Assembly (NCBI GenBank): GCA_025055675.1
Contig: JANWWT010000006.1
Span: 58,839 to 122,838, forward strand
Origin: Pseudanabaenaceae cyanobacterium SKYG29
Lineage (GTDB): Bacteria; Cyanobacteriota; Cyanobacteriia; Pseudanabaenales; Pseudanabaenaceae
Direction: 5' to 3'
DNA length: 64,000 nucleotides
Shown one piece after another: positions 35,215 through 44,255 of the stretch. The position numbers and the translations under genes were made by a program. Each line of letters begins with the position of its first letter. Within the stretch, counting starts at the first letter, position 1. Under the pieces are notes generated by a model. It had not been told where the DNA came from. It saw nothing but the letters and a program-made list of their open reading frames with translations, and searched no databases.

Positions 35215-35928
35215 GTGAACTTTTCGTCCTTGGATTTCTTTCGCAACCTCCGCAACGAAGCTCCCCGCCAGTTTGCAGTAATTGGTTTGGGGCGCTTTGG
35301 CAAAGCTGTTTGCAAAACTCTCCACTCCCAGGGCTATGAAGTCCTGGCTGCCGACAAAGACCAAGAGCGAGTAGACCAAATTTTGGCAGAGCACCTGGCT
35401 TCCCACTGTATTCAACTGGACAGCACTAACCCCCTCGCTCTCAAGGAGGCGGGCATTTTGGAATTTGAGACAGTGATTGTAGCGATTGGCAACTACTTGG
35501 AAGAGAGCATCATTACTACCCTCAATCTGAAGGAAGGGGGGGTGAAGTGGGTAGCAGCGAAAGCTTCCTCGGAAATTCACGGCACATTGTTGAAAAAAGT
35601 GGGAGCAGACCATGTGGTCTATCCTGAAGCAGAGATGGGTTGTGCCCTTGCCCGTTCCCTCACCCAACGGGGTATTCTAGAGCGGTTTGAATTAGACCCC
35701 GACCATAGCATTGTGGAAATTGTGGTACCCGAAGCCTTCAATGGTAAAACTTTATTGGAATTGAACCTCCGCCGCCGCTATGGAGTCAGTGTCCTAGCAG
35801 TAAGCCGCGATGGCAAGTTTGAAATTAACCCCGACCCCAACGTGAAATTGCAGGCAGGCTCAGCGATCGTGGTAATTGGCAAGAACAAGGACATTCAAAA
35901 ATTACCCACTGTGGATCATGTCCGTTAA
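35215..35928 (+). CDS. ktrA: TrkA/KtrA-family potassium channel regulatory subunit
   Basis: A 237-residue RCK protein. The TrkA_N Rossmann domain starts FAVIGLGRFGKAVCKTLHSQ (GxGxxG) with acidic D in LAADKDQERVD, binding NAD(H) or ATP; the TrkA_C domain (HSIVEIVVPEAFNGKTLLEL, AVSRDGKFEINPDPNVKLQ) closes the chain. It gates a K+ membrane subunit, which is not in the window. The start is GTG 35215 with a poor ribosome binding site; the upstream region is otherwise empty. The 3' end overlaps the next gene by 11 bases. Confidence 0.88.
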   Translation: MNFSSLDFFRNLRNEAPRQFAVIGLGRFGKAVCKTLHSQGYEVLAADKDQERVDQILAEHLASHCIQLDSTNPLALKEAGILEFETVIVAIGNYLEESIITTLNLKEGGVKWVAAKASSEIHGTLLKKVGADHVVYPEAEMGCALARSLTQRGILERFELDPDHSIVEIVVPEAFNGKTLLELNLRRRYGVSVLAVSRDGKFEINPDPNVKLQAGSAIVVIGKNKDIQKLPTVDHVR

Positions 35929-36772
35929 ATTTGCTCTGCTTTCCCTGCTAGCTCTAGCCCAGGTACAGCCCGATCGGTTTTGTGCTCCGCCCCCCCTGCA
36001 ACAAGTCCGCCCCCACACTGTCCAACCGGGAGAGACTCTCGCTAGCATTGCCCAGACCTACAAACTCTCCCCTGCCAGTATCATGGGCTTGAACCCCCCT
36101 GTGCGCAACGGGCAAGTCAAACCAGGGCAAATCTTACAAATTCCCCCCGCCGATGGCATCTTCCATCACCTTAAGGACGAAGAGAACTACAAAACGATCG
36201 CTCAGACCTACAACACCCGCCCCGATGTCCTGTTTGAGAAGAATGGCTGTCAGCCCAGTCCCGAAGTGGTGTTTGTCCCTGGCGTACTGTGGAAACCCAA
36301 GCCCGAACTCCCCCCCCTGCCCAACTTCACCCCCGAAAGCGCTGTTGTCATCATTGCCAGTGGCGGCTACCCTCTCCCCTACGTTGTCCCCGTCACTTCT
36401 GGTTTTGGCTGGCGCACCAATCCTGTTACGGGAGAATGGGCATTCCATAGCGGCATTGACCTTGGCGCTCCCCACGGCACACCGGTTCTAGCTACTAGCG
36501 ATGGCATTGTGGAATTTGCTGATTGGGCAGGGGGCTATGGCAACTTAGTAGAAATTCGACACAGCCGCGCCCGCACCCGCTATGCTCACCTCTCCCTCAT
36601 CACCGTCCGCCCAGGGCAGAAAGTTGTCCAAGGGCAACAAATCGGTCTGGTGGGATCAACAGGGCGATCGACGGGACCTCACCTCCACTTTGAAATTCTT
36701 TCCCCCACCGCTGATGGCTGGATTGCTGTCAACCCTGCCCCCTACCTCGATCGTTTAGCCCTGAGCCGCTAG
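35918..36772 (+). CDS. LysM-M23 peptidoglycan endopeptidase
   Basis: A secreted 284-residue murein hydrolase. Signal peptide about residues 1-17 (MSVKFALLSLLALAQVQP), LysM domain about 33-76 (HTVQPGETLASIAQTYKLSP), a second LysM-like remnant (NYKTIAQTYNTRPDVLFEKN), and an M23 domain with HSGIDLGAPHGTPV (H and D of HxxxD) and GPHLHFE (HxH). ATG 35918 is inside the end of ktrA (11-base overlap); starts further upstream have no signal peptide. It probably cleaves peptide crosslinks in division or growth. The last 18 bases overlap the opposite CSP41b-like gene. Confidence 0.9.
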   Translation: MSVKFALLSLLALAQVQPDRFCAPPPLQQVRPHTVQPGETLASIAQTYKLSPASIMGLNPPVRNGQVKPGQILQIPPADGIFHHLKDEENYKTIAQTYNTRPDVLFEKNGCQPSPEVVFVPGVLWKPKPELPPLPNFTPESAVVIIASGGYPLPYVVPVTSGFGWRTNPVTGEWAFHSGIDLGAPHGTPVLATSDGIVEFADWAGGYGNLVEIRHSRARTRYAHLSLITVRPGQKVVQGQQIGLVGSTGRSTGPHLHFEILSPTADGWIAVNPAPYLDRLALSR

Positions 36773-37699
36773 GATCATATCATCTGTAGCAAAGCTAACC
36801 CCCGATCGGTCTTGTTGGAGGTAGTCCTGCTCATAGGAAGTACGTAGCCCTGAGACCAAGTCGTATTCTGGCTCCCAGTCCAGGTCATTGAGGGCTTTAT
36901 CGATGGAACAGAAGAAATGTTGCAGGCGAAAGGGAAAAGCTTTGCGTTTACCAAAGTCAAATTTATCGGGGTCATAGAAAACAAACTCCAGGTCATCCGG
37001 GGATTTACCCATCGCCTCTGCGCAAGCTCTAGCAATGCCTATATAAGTGACATAGCGCATGTCCGAGATATTGTAGACTTCTCCGATCGCCTGGCTATTG
37101 CCCAACACTGCCACCATGGCTGCCGCCAAATCCGCCACATGCCCTAACTGGGTAATGAACTTACCGTCGCCGGGGATAGGAAGTGGGCGCCCCTGACTGA
37201 TGCGGTCAAAAAACCACGCCTCCACATCGTTGTAATTGCCTGGACCGTAGATGTAGACAGGACGAATCGCCGTATAGGGAAACCCATTTTCCTGGTAAGC
37301 CTGGTGCAAATACATTTCCGTCTCCCACTTCCCCCTGTGACGACTCTTGGGGTCAATGGCATCCCCCTCAAAGTGGGGCAACAGCTCCGACTCCTGATAC
37401 ACCCCCGCCGAACTGACATAGACAAAATGACGAATCCGATCGCGGAATAACTCCACCAACGGCTGCGTATCCCTCAACTCCCTACCGCTGTTGTCAAAAA
37501 TAGCATCGAAAGACTCATGGGCTAGGGCAGCCTTCAAAGCCTCAGGTTGCGTCCGATCGCAAATAATAGTACGTAGTCCAGGTACAGGCGGTGGATTATT
37601 CCCCCGGTTTAACAGCACCACCTCATGTCCCGCTGCTACTAGCAACTTCGTTAACGCCACCCCAATAAACCGCGTACCCCCCAAAATCAAAATACGCAT
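36755..37699 (-). CDS. NAD-dependent epimerase/dehydratase, CSP41b-like
   Basis: A 314-residue short-chain Rossmann protein with RILILGGTRFIGVALTKLL at the N-terminus and VYVSSAGVYQES. The usual YxxxK is replaced around RGKWETEMYLHQ, as in the atypical chloroplast CSP41 group, and IRPVYIYGPGNYNDVEAWFF and FDFGKRKAFPFRLQHF fit that group well. Plant CSP41 proteins bind or cleave stem-loop RNA and stabilise transcripts; the cyanobacterial role is unclear. The start is ATG 37699; a GTG two codons earlier is possible. Confidence 0.82.
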   Translation of the reverse strand: MRILILGGTRFIGVALTKLLVAAGHEVVLLNRGNNPPPVPGLRTIICDRTQPEALKAALAHESFDAIFDNSGRELRDTQPLVELFRDRIRHFVYVSSAGVYQESELLPHFEGDAIDPKSRHRGKWETEMYLHQAYQENGFPYTAIRPVYIYGPGNYNDVEAWFFDRISQGRPLPIPGDGKFITQLGHVADLAAAMVAVLGNSQAIGEVYNISDMRYVTYIGIARACAEAMGKSPDDLEFVFYDPDKFDFGKRKAFPFRLQHFFCSIDKALNDLDWEPEYDLVSGLRTSYEQDYLQQDRSGVSFATDDMILAAQG

Positions 37700-37783
37700 A
37701 CTCACCTCAGCAATAATTCCAGGTGGAGTTTAGCATCTACACCCCCAGGAAAAAACGATCGGGCGATCGGCTAGTTTTTGATC

Positions 37784-37789
37784 TACAAT
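37784..37789 (+). promoter_or_regulatory. -10 element before secE
   Basis: TACAAT lies 58 bases before the secE ATG in the gap between the CSP41b-like gene and secE. No clear -35 is visible. It would start the secE-nusG-rplK transcript. Confidence 0.4.
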
Positions 37790-37846
37790 AGAGTTTACTG
37801 TTCAAAAGCCGTGCCATCGGCTCAATTTAGTTTGGGGGTAAAGATC

Positions 37847-38080
37847 ATGACCAAAGGAGAAGCTAAGACAACCATACAAGAGCAAGAAAAGAAGCCAAGC
37901 TTTGTCTTAGTCGATTTTCTCCGCAACACCAAAGCAGAGTTGGACAAAGTTGTGTGGCCCACCCGCCAGCAACTGATAGCTGAATCTGCCGTGGTGATTA
38001 TCATGGTTGTGATCGCTGCCCTCCTGATTACTGGAGTTGACTGGATTTTTGCCAAACTCGCCCAAATCATCTTCAAGTAG
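37847..38080 (+). CDS. secE: Preprotein translocase subunit SecE
   Basis: A 77-residue SecE with a single transmembrane helix at the C-terminus (AVVIIMVVIAALLITGVDWI) preceded by the family signature VDFLRNTKAELDKVVWPTRQQ. Clamps SecY halves in the translocon. ATG 37847 is chosen because upstream codons in frame give no homologous residues. It is 3 bases before nusG. No tRNA-Trp gene is found upstream, although it is often present in other bacteria. Confidence 0.93.
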   Translation: MTKGEAKTTIQEQEKKPSFVLVDFLRNTKAELDKVVWPTRQQLIAESAVVIIMVVIAALLITGVDWIFAKLAQIIFK

Positions 38081-38083
38081 GTT

Positions 38084-38692
38084 ATGCAGGCTGAAGCTGA
38101 AAACCCCCAAGGGTACAATTACCGTTGGTATGCCGTCCAAGTGGGGTCGGGTTGCGAAAAACGGGTGAAAATGAGCCTGGAACAGCGCATCCCCACCCTG
38201 GAGGACTACTACGAAGACCTGCGGCAAAAAATTGTCCAGATCGAAATTCCCCAAACTCCTGTGGTCAAAATCCGCAAGGATGGTTCTCGGCATACAGATC
38301 AGGAAAAGGTCTTCCCTGGCTACGTCCTGATTAGAATGCACCTGGACGATGACACCTGGCAGGTGGTAAAAAACACTCCCCATGTGATCAACTTTGTGGG
38401 CACGGAAAAGCGCCGCCAATCAGGCAAGGGCAGAGGGCATGTGGAACCCAAGCCCCTAAGTGACCAGGAGGCAGAGCGTATCTTCCGTGTAACTACAGAG
38501 CAAGAACCAGTTGTCAGGGTGGATATGGCTCCAGGAGACAAGATCAAGGTATTGGCAGGGCCGTTCAAAGATTTCTGTGGGGAAGTGATCGAAGTCAGCC
38601 CCGAACGGAACAAGCTCAAAGCCCTGCTTTCCATCTTTGGGCGGGATACGCCCGTTGAGTTAGAGTTCAATCAAGTCGAGAAAAATGGCTAA
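38084..38692 (+). CDS. nusG: Transcription termination/antitermination protein NusG
   Basis: A 202-residue NusG: NGN domain ([46 protein letters not shown]) and C-terminal KOW ([20 protein letters not shown]). Binds RNA polymerase and couples it with the ribosome. It overlaps rplK by 8 bases. An insertion of about 20 residues rich in charge ([20 protein letters not shown]) in the NGN is usual for cyanobacteria. Confidence 0.95.
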   Translation: MQAEAENPQGYNYRWYAVQVGSGCEKRVKMSLEQRIPTLEDYYEDLRQKIVQIEIPQTPVVKIRKDGSRHTDQEKVFPGYVLIRMHLDDDTWQVVKNTPHVINFVGTEKRRQSGKGRGHVEPKPLSDQEAERIFRVTTEQEPVVRVDMAPGDKIKVLAGPFKDFCGEVIEVSPERNKLKALLSIFGRDTPVELEFNQVEKNG

Positions 38693-39107
38693 AGAAGTTG
38701 TTGCTGTTGTTAAGCTTGCCCTCACAGCAGGAAAAGCTAACCCTGCTCCCCCTGTAGGTCCCGCCCTTGGTCAGCACGGCGTAAATATCATGGCATTTTG
38801 CAAAGAATACAACGCCAAGACTCAGGACAAAGCAGGGATGATCATCCCAGTGGAAATTACTATCTACAAGGACAAAACTTTCACTTTCGTCCTCAAGACT
38901 CCCCCCGCCTCGGTGCTACTGGCTAAGGCTGCAGGTGTGAGCAAAGGCTCGGATACGCCCAACCGTAAGCGCGTCGGCACAATTACGCGGGATCAACTAC
39001 GGGAAATTGCCCAAATCAAGATGCCTGACCTCAACGCCAACGACATTGAAGCAGCGATGCGCATCATCGAGGGCACAGCCCGCAATATGGGTATTGCTAT
39101 CGTCTAA
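38685..39107 (+). CDS. rplK: 50S ribosomal protein L11
   Basis: A 140-residue L11 with [29 protein letters not shown] and [18 protein letters not shown]; the C-terminal RNA-binding part [19 protein letters not shown] is intact. It is part of the GTPase-associated centre. The ATG lies inside the end of nusG (8-base overlap). rplA follows after a 72-base gap with a small hairpin. Confidence 0.96.
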   Translation: MAKEVVAVVKLALTAGKANPAPPVGPALGQHGVNIMAFCKEYNAKTQDKAGMIIPVEITIYKDKTFTFVLKTPPASVLLAKAAGVSKGSDTPNRKRVGTITRDQLREIAQIKMPDLNANDIEAAMRIIEGTARNMGIAIV

Positions 39108-39120
39108 GTTTCTGCTATTA

Positions 39121-39179
39121 TTAGACTTTGTTCCATTTAGGGAGGGAGGGGGTAACCCCCGTCAGTACCTCTAGGAGTT
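39121..39179 (+). promoter_or_regulatory. Candidate leader hairpin before rplA
   Basis: The rplK-rplA gap contains GGGGGTAACCCCC (39148-39160), a 5-bp G-C stem with three-base loop within a G-rich stretch. CTAGGAG provides the ribosome binding site directly after. L1 in other bacteria represses its own operon by binding a leader hairpin; this is a candidate, not a match to the known L1 motif. Confidence 0.35.
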
Positions 39180-39890
39180 ATGAAACGAGTATCCAAACGT
39201 TTTAAGCAAGCCCAAAGTCTGGTTGAAGCGCGCCCCTATGAACCCCTAGAGGCAATGAAGCTTCTTAAGCAGACAGCAACGGCGAAGTTCGTGGAATCGG
39301 CAGAAGCCCATGTCAGGTTAGGGATTGACCCCAAGTATGCTGACCAGCAGTTGCGGACGACAGTCTCTCTACCTAAGGGTACGGGTCAGACTATTCGGGT
39401 AGCGGTGATTGCCAGAGGGGAAAAGGTCTCAGAGGCAACGGCAGCAGGAGCAGATGTAGCTGGTTCAGAAGACCTCATCGACGAAATCAGCAAGGGCAGG
39501 CTGGACTTTGACCTCCTGATTGCTACGCCCGACATGATGCCCCAGGTGGCAAAGTTGGGTAAGTTACTCGGTCCTAAGGGTCTGATGCCTTCCCCCAAAG
39601 GTGGTACGGTGACTTTTGATCTGGCTACTGCTATCTCGGAGTTCAAGAAGGGTAAAGTGGAGTTCCGCGCCGATCGCACTGGTATTGTCCATGTCATGTT
39701 CGGTAAGGTGGACTTCCCGCCCGAAGATTTACTGATCAACCTCAAAGCACTGCAGGAAACGATCGACCGTAACCGTCCGTCGGGGGCGAAGGGCAAGTAT
39801 TGGCGGTCACTGTATGTGGCAGCTTCCATGGGTCCATCCATCGAGGTGGACGTGCAGGCATTACGGGAAATGAAAATAGGAGGGGCATAG
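39180..39890 (+). CDS. rplA: 50S ribosomal protein L1
   Basis: A 236-residue L1, intact from [16 protein letters not shown] to the end. Family blocks are [58 protein letters not shown] and [18 protein letters not shown]. It forms the L1 stalk near the E site. Immediately downstream lies the long L10 leader (39891-40053). Confidence 0.96.
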   Translation: MKRVSKRFKQAQSLVEARPYEPLEAMKLLKQTATAKFVESAEAHVRLGIDPKYADQQLRTTVSLPKGTGQTIRVAVIARGEKVSEATAAGADVAGSEDLIDEISKGRLDFDLLIATPDMMPQVAKLGKLLGPKGLMPSPKGGTVTFDLATAISEFKKGKVEFRADRTGIVHVMFGKVDFPPEDLLINLKALQETIDRNRPSGAKGKYWRSLYVAASMGPSIEVDVQALREMKIGGA

Positions 39891-40053
39891 ACGCAACAGT
39901 TGAGTGTCTCTACAACTGCATAGACCGCAGACAGCAGGGGTAGTTACTACTTAAAAGTTTCCTGCCGAGGTCATTTCCAAGGGTAATACACCTGAGGGGG
40001 TGTCTCGGTACCATTTGTGAAGCCGAGATTTTTTATTTTAAGGAGGTGAGAAC
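39891..40053 (+). promoter_or_regulatory. Ribosomal L10 leader region
   Basis: A 163-base non-coding stretch between rplA and rplJ with several potential stems, including GGTCATTTCCAAGGG and ACCTGAGGGGGT, ending in the attenuator at 40003-40034. Its position and length fit the L10 (L12-L10) leader, which binds the L10-L12 complex to feed back on rplJL in many bacteria. I did not match the Rfam model. Confidence 0.55.
40003..40034 (+). terminator. Attenuator-type terminator before rplJ
   Basis: TCTCGG (40003-40008) pairs with CCGAGA (40023-40028) across a 14-base loop, followed by six T (40029-40034) and a few bases later the rplJ ribosome binding site AAGGAGGT. Because it lies between rplA and rplJ it would end transcription prematurely unless the leader folds otherwise. 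Confidence 0.6.
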
Positions 40054-40626
40054 ATGAGCCGCAGTCTGGAGAGCAAAATTGCCTATAGGGAGGACTTAGA
40101 AAAAGAACTAAGTCAAGCCCAAATGGTGATGGTGGTAGATTTTACGGGTCTCACAGTGGCGGAAATTACGGCTCTACGGCGCAAACTCCGACCGATCGGG
40201 ACTTCTGCCCGTGTTACCAAAAACACCATCATGAAAAAGGCGATCGCTGAGCAAGCCAAGTGGAAACCGATCGAGTCCTATCTCAAGGGACCGAGTGTCT
40301 GTCTATTTGTGCGCAAGGACATCGGGGAGACCCTAAAAGCCTATCAAGCCTTCGCCAAGGAAGTTAAAAAGACAGAATTACGGGGGGGAGTATTTGACGG
40401 ACGCGCCTTTGCCCCTGACCAAATCAAGGCTGTAGCGGACTTGCCCCCCAAAGAAGTGCTCCTGGCTCAGATTCTGGGCTTACTCAACAATGTGCCTTCC
40501 CGTTTGGCGGGCACTGTCAAGGAAGTACCTGCATCTGTGGCGCGGAGTATCAACGAAGTCCCTGCCTCCCTGGCACGGGCAATCAAAGCCATGCAAGAAA
40601 AGCAAAGTGCTGGTCAACCTGGTTAG
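40054..40626 (+). CDS. rplJ: 50S ribosomal protein L10
   Basis: A 190-residue L10: the N-terminal rRNA-binding domain ([33 protein letters not shown]) and [21 protein letters not shown], followed by C-terminal helices with the repeated [17 protein letters not shown] that bind L12 dimers. AAGGAGGTGA precedes ATG 40054. The extra helical repeats at the end suggest more than two L12 dimers on the stalk. Confidence 0.95.
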   Translation: MSRSLESKIAYREDLEKELSQAQMVMVVDFTGLTVAEITALRRKLRPIGTSARVTKNTIMKKAIAEQAKWKPIESYLKGPSVCLFVRKDIGETLKAYQAFAKEVKKTELRGGVFDGRAFAPDQIKAVADLPPKEVLLAQILGLLNNVPSRLAGTVKEVPASVARSINEVPASLARAIKAMQEKQSAGQPG

Positions 40627-40655
40627 TTTGGTTCATTTCGTTTAAGGAGGAGATC

Positions 40656-41069
40656 ATGTCCAGAGTACAAGAAGCGTTTGATTTGATTACCAGTCTGAGC
40701 GTGTTAGAGGCCGCTGAGCTGGTTAAGTTGATGGAGGAAAAACTGGGTATTTCTGCCGCTGCTCCCGCGGGTGTACCTATGATGGCCATGCCGGCTGTGG
40801 CTGGTGCCCCTGCTGCGGCGCCGGCGGAAGCTCCCCCTGAACCCGTAGAAGAAAAGACCGCCTTCGACTTGGTGTTGGAAGAAGTACCAGCGGACAAGAA
40901 GATTGCTGTTTTGAAGGTAGTACGGGAATTGACAGGCTTGGGTCTCAAGGAAGCCAAGGAAGCGGTGGAATCTACCCCCAAAACTGTCAAGGAAGGTATT
41001 CCCAAGGAAGAGGCAGAAAAAGCCAAGAAGCAGTTGGAAGAAGCTGGTGCCAAGGTCTCCATCAAGTAG
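40656..41069 (+). CDS. rplL: 50S ribosomal protein L7/L12
   Basis: A 137-residue stalk protein. The N-terminal dimerisation part ([22 protein letters not shown]), an Ala/Pro-rich hinge ([19 protein letters not shown]), and the C-terminal factor-binding domain [36 protein letters not shown] are intact. It recruits translational GTPases. TTTAAGGAGGAG precedes the ATG. The apparent long reading frame on the opposite strand is a composition artefact. Confidence 0.96.
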   Translation: MSRVQEAFDLITSLSVLEAAELVKLMEEKLGISAAAPAGVPMMAMPAVAGAPAAAPAEAPPEPVEEKTAFDLVLEEVPADKKIAVLKVVRELTGLGLKEAKEAVESTPKTVKEGIPKEEAEKAKKQLEEAGAKVSIK

Positions 41070-41084
41070 GCAGGAGGGGTGGTC

Positions 41085-42167
41085 ATGTATCGTATCGTTT
41101 TGCTCCCTGGGGACGGTATTGGTCCCGAAATCATGGCGGTGGCAGAAAGAGTCCTAGCTGCGATTGCCCAAAAGTTCCAGCTTGCCTTTGACTGCCAGAC
41201 TGCTTTGGTGGGGGGGGCGGCGATCGATGCTGTGGGTCACCCCTTACCGCCTGCAACTCTGGAATTGTGCCAAAAATCTGATGCGGTGCTGTTAGCTGCT
41301 GTGGGGGGGGAGAAGTGGGATAGCTTGCCCAGTCACCTCCGCCCCGAACAGGCATTGCTGGGACTCCGATCGGGTCTACAATTGTTCGCCAACATCCGCC
41401 CCGCCAAAATTCTGCCCCAGCTGATCGATGCCTCTACGCTCAAACGGGAAGTAGTGGAAGGGGTGGATTTAGTAGTAGTTCGGGAGTTGACAGGGGGTAT
41501 TTACTTCGGTCAACCGAAGGGCATTTTTACTGACAGTCATGGCGTGCGGCGGGGGGTCAACACTATGGCTTATTTGGAGACAGAAATCGATCGGATTGCC
41601 CATGTTGCCTTCCAAACAGCCAGGCTTCGACGAAAACAGGTTTGTTCGGTGGACAAGTCGAATGTCCTAGAAGTTTCCCAGCTCTGGCGAGAACGGGTGA
41701 CAGCTGTTAGCCAAGCATATCCTGATGTAACTCTGACCCATATGTATGTGGATAACTGTGCCATGCAGTTGGTGCGTAACCCCCGCCAGTTTGATGTGAT
41801 TTTAACAGGAAACCTATTTGGCGACATTCTGTCTGATGAAGCTGCCATGCTGACAGGGAGTATTGGTATGTTGCCCTCTGCCAGTTTGGGGGAAGCAGGT
41901 AAACCAGGTCTATTTGAGCCTGTCCATGGTTCTGCCCCTGACATCGCTGGTAAAGACATCGCTAACCCGATCGCTCAAGTCCTGAGTGTGGCGATGATGC
42001 TGCGCTACGGACTCCAACAACCGCAGGCTGCTGATGCCATTGAACTAGCCGTTAGTCAAGTCCTCGATCAGGGTAAACGTACAGGCGATATTATGGCTCC
42101 TGGTTGTGAACGGGTTGGCTGCCAGGCAATGGGAGAAGCGATCGTGGCTCAAATTCAGGCTTTGTAA
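41085..42167 (+). CDS. leuB: 3-isopropylmalate dehydrogenase
   Basis: Oxidises 3-isopropylmalate with NAD+ in leucine synthesis. The 360-residue enzyme has [20 protein letters not shown], the metal/substrate region [24 protein letters not shown], and [25 protein letters not shown] lies seven bases before ATG 41085; a GTG six bases earlier is possible. Only 15 bases follow rplL, so it may share the ribosomal transcript, which is unusual for a biosynthetic gene. Confidence 0.94.
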   Translation: MYRIVLLPGDGIGPEIMAVAERVLAAIAQKFQLAFDCQTALVGGAAIDAVGHPLPPATLELCQKSDAVLLAAVGGEKWDSLPSHLRPEQALLGLRSGLQLFANIRPAKILPQLIDASTLKREVVEGVDLVVVRELTGGIYFGQPKGIFTDSHGVRRGVNTMAYLETEIDRIAHVAFQTARLRRKQVCSVDKSNVLEVSQLWRERVTAVSQAYPDVTLTHMYVDNCAMQLVRNPRQFDVILTGNLFGDILSDEAAMLTGSIGMLPSASLGEAGKPGLFEPVHGSAPDIAGKDIANPIAQVLSVAMMLRYGLQQPQAADAIELAVSQVLDQGKRTGDIMAPGCERVGCQAMGEAIVAQIQAL

Positions 42168-42520
42168 TTCCTAACTTAGTCCTTGTCGTTATATATCTTC
42201 CAATTCTTGCCCAGATAACACTAGATGAAGGTGTTCTCACAAAAACTGGGATGGCAAGGGTTTTATAATGTGACAAGAGAAATAATAGGGGCTATTACTA
42301 TCAGTTTGTGGGTGCAGTAGGGTCGATTGCTTTAACTTTGTCAGTAAACTAGAGATAGATGAGTACAGGTATCAGCCACTGACCGTGCCAGAACTTTTGC
42401 CGTGCCCCAGGGTAAACACCTTTCCTGTGTTACCCATAGAATTTAGGGAGCGTTGCCATCATTCTAGGTAGGAATTGGCAGTGCTGTTGTACTAGAAACC
42501 TGCAGATTACTGTTAATGGT
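42168..42520. other. Intergenic region between leuB and the CDF transporter
   Basis: 353 bases without a supported gene. It contains an imperfect hairpin, GGGTAAACAC (42410-42419) with GTGTTACCC (42427-42435), nine pairs with one bulged A, about 85 bases before the transporter start. A 31-codon reading frame at 42225-42320 has no ribosome binding site and is not called. Nothing matches a known riboswitch that I can name. Confidence 0.6.
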
Positions 42521-43432
42521 ATGGGTGGACAAATACAGCCTGATAACCGCTCGATCGTGCAGCGGGTCTTATTAATTACTTTGGGGTTAAATCTGGCAGT
42601 TTTATGCTTAAAATTGGCAGTGAGCTGGGCAACAGGTTCATTGAGCTTATTCGCTGATGCTTTGCACAGTGTCACCGATAGTGCAAACAATATTGTGGGG
42701 CTAATTGCCGTTAGGTTTGCTTCCCCCAGACCCGATCGGGAACATCCCTATGGTCACCACAAGTTTGAGGCAGTGGGAGCCTTTGCTATTGCTGCCTTTT
42801 TAGGAGTTGCCTGTTTAGAGATTATTAGGGGAGCAATTAGTAGTCTGGTTGAGCAAAAACACACTGTCAGTTTGGGGAAATTTGACCTTGCTTTGTTACT
42901 ACTGGTACTAGCAGTCAACATTTTTGTGGCTTGGTATGAGCGGTGGGTGGGCAAAAAGATCAATAGTCCAATCCTGCTCGCTGATGCCCATCACACTTTG
43001 GGGGATATTTGGGTCACGATCGGTGTAATTATGAGCCTAGTTATCGTCAGCAGTGGTATAGACTATTTGCAATGGCTGGATGTGATTGTGGCAATTCCTG
43101 TGACTGGTCTAGTACTATGGAGTGGCTATCAAATTTTGCAAGCTAATTTACCTATACTGGTTGACCAGGCAGCTATTCCCCCGGAAAAAATCTATGACCT
43201 GGTCATGACGGTGGAGGGAGTAATTAACTGCCATGATATAGCTTCTAGGGGAATATTGGGACAACAAGTGTTTATTGAAATGCACATCGTGGTTGCGGTA
43301 GAGGACATAGCCACTGCCCACAGCATCACTGATAAAATTGAAGCAATCCTCGACAGTAACTATGCCCCTGTAAGAGTGACTATCCACGTGGAACCGCCCG
43401 ATTTTATCTCCGATCGGATTACCTATGAGTAG
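42521..43432 (+). CDS. Cation diffusion facilitator (CDF) metal exporter
   Basis: A 303-residue membrane transporter. N-terminal helices include GLNLAVLCLKLAVSWATGSL and DALHSVTDSANNIVGLIAVR, where HSVTD supplies the HxxxD metal site; DREHPYGHHKFEAVGAFA and the second DAHHTLGDIWVTIG carry the other site. A C-terminal cytoplasmic domain with IHVEPPDF follows. Exports Zn, Mn or Fe by proton antiport; the metal is not determinable, though HD-HD sites are common for Zn/Fe. A 10-base 3' overlap with the opposite permease gene. Confidence 0.9.
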   Translation: MGGQIQPDNRSIVQRVLLITLGLNLAVLCLKLAVSWATGSLSLFADALHSVTDSANNIVGLIAVRFASPRPDREHPYGHHKFEAVGAFAIAAFLGVACLEIIRGAISSLVEQKHTVSLGKFDLALLLLVLAVNIFVAWYERWVGKKINSPILLADAHHTLGDIWVTIGVIMSLVIVSSGIDYLQWLDVIVAIPVTGLVLWSGYQILQANLPILVDQAAIPPEKIYDLVMTVEGVINCHDIASRGILGQQVFIEMHIVVAVEDIATAHSITDKIEAILDSNYAPVRVTIHVEPPDFISDRITYE

Positions 43433-44169
43433 TGATAGAAGCGATCGGAAACCAGCATACCTACTGCCAGGCAGATTAACAGTAAGCGGATAATTTGTTT
43501 GAAGCGATCGGGTTGAATTTTAGCCCCCCAATACTCGCCGATAAACGTACCGGCTACCGAGGCAGGGATAGTATAGAAAAAGTATTGCCAGACGGGGAAG
43601 GTAAGTAACCCCGACACTTGATAGGCTAGCAAAGAAATCGCACCCGTGATACCGAAATAAGCGGGTAGGTTGCTGCGGAATTCATCCTTATTCCAATCCT
43701 GCAGACTGGCCCAAATTACCAAGGGAGGGCCGTTACTACTCAGAGCCGCCCCCAGACAGCCGGCAACAAATCCTACTGCCATTCCCCACCAGTTGGATAG
43801 ATGTAAATGCACTTCCGGTTGCCAGTAGGAATAGACAGAGTAGGAAATGATGAGCACAGCCAAACCAAATTTGAGCACATCAAGGGGGGTGTAGTCCAAA
43901 ATTAACACACCAAAAGGTATACCCAAAATCGCCCCCAAAACTAGGGGAAGGAGATACTGGGCGCGGAAATATTGCCTTAAACTAAACACTAAACGGGAGT
44001 TGATCACCAAACCCGACAGGGTAACCAGAGGTGCAACGATTTTAGCGTTATCTAGGAGGAGGAGCAGGCTAGGTACAGCAATCAGAGAAGAACCAAATCC
44101 TACCAAAGCCTGAACTAGGGAGGCGACGAAGGCAATCACCTCCAGCAAGACAAAAGATTCGAAGGACAT
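43423..44169 (-). CDS. TauE/SafE-family permease
   Basis: A 248-residue membrane protein with about eight helices. Start: VLLEVIAFVASLVQALVGFGSSLIAVP, a TauE hallmark (GxGSSL); the mirrored second half has WWGMAVGFVAGCLGAALSSNGPPLVIW. Family members are putative exporters of sulfite, sulfoacetate or similar anions. It is divergent from aspS, and its end overlaps the CDF gene. Confidence 0.85.
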   Translation of the reverse strand: MSFESFVLLEVIAFVASLVQALVGFGSSLIAVPSLLLLLDNAKIVAPLVTLSGLVINSRLVFSLRQYFRAQYLLPLVLGAILGIPFGVLILDYTPLDVLKFGLAVLIISYSVYSYWQPEVHLHLSNWWGMAVGFVAGCLGAALSSNGPPLVIWASLQDWNKDEFRSNLPAYFGITGAISLLAYQVSGLLTFPVWQYFFYTIPASVAGTFIGEYWGAKIQPDRFKQIIRLLLICLAVGMLVSDRFYHYS

Positions 44170-44255
44170 AAACCTAGGGGACAGGGGACGCTAAAGGCTA
44201 TTATAGGGACACGTTGTTGTCGTTTCTTTGTTCTGTTTACCGACCTATTTACTGT

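Noticed and set aside
37700-37846. Possible tRNA-Trp gene before secE
   Set aside because: No cloverleaf, T-loop GTTCGAATC-type segment or CCA-acceptor stem could be found in this gap.
40583-41134. A 183-codon frame antisense to rplL
   Set aside because: It is produced by the Ala/Glu/Lys-rich codons of rplL read in reverse; the product is low-complexity Ser/Ala and has no family features.
42225-42320. A 31-codon reading frame with a hydrophobic end
   Set aside because: No ribosome binding site, no resemblance to known small photosystem or Hli proteins, and short frames like this are expected by chance.
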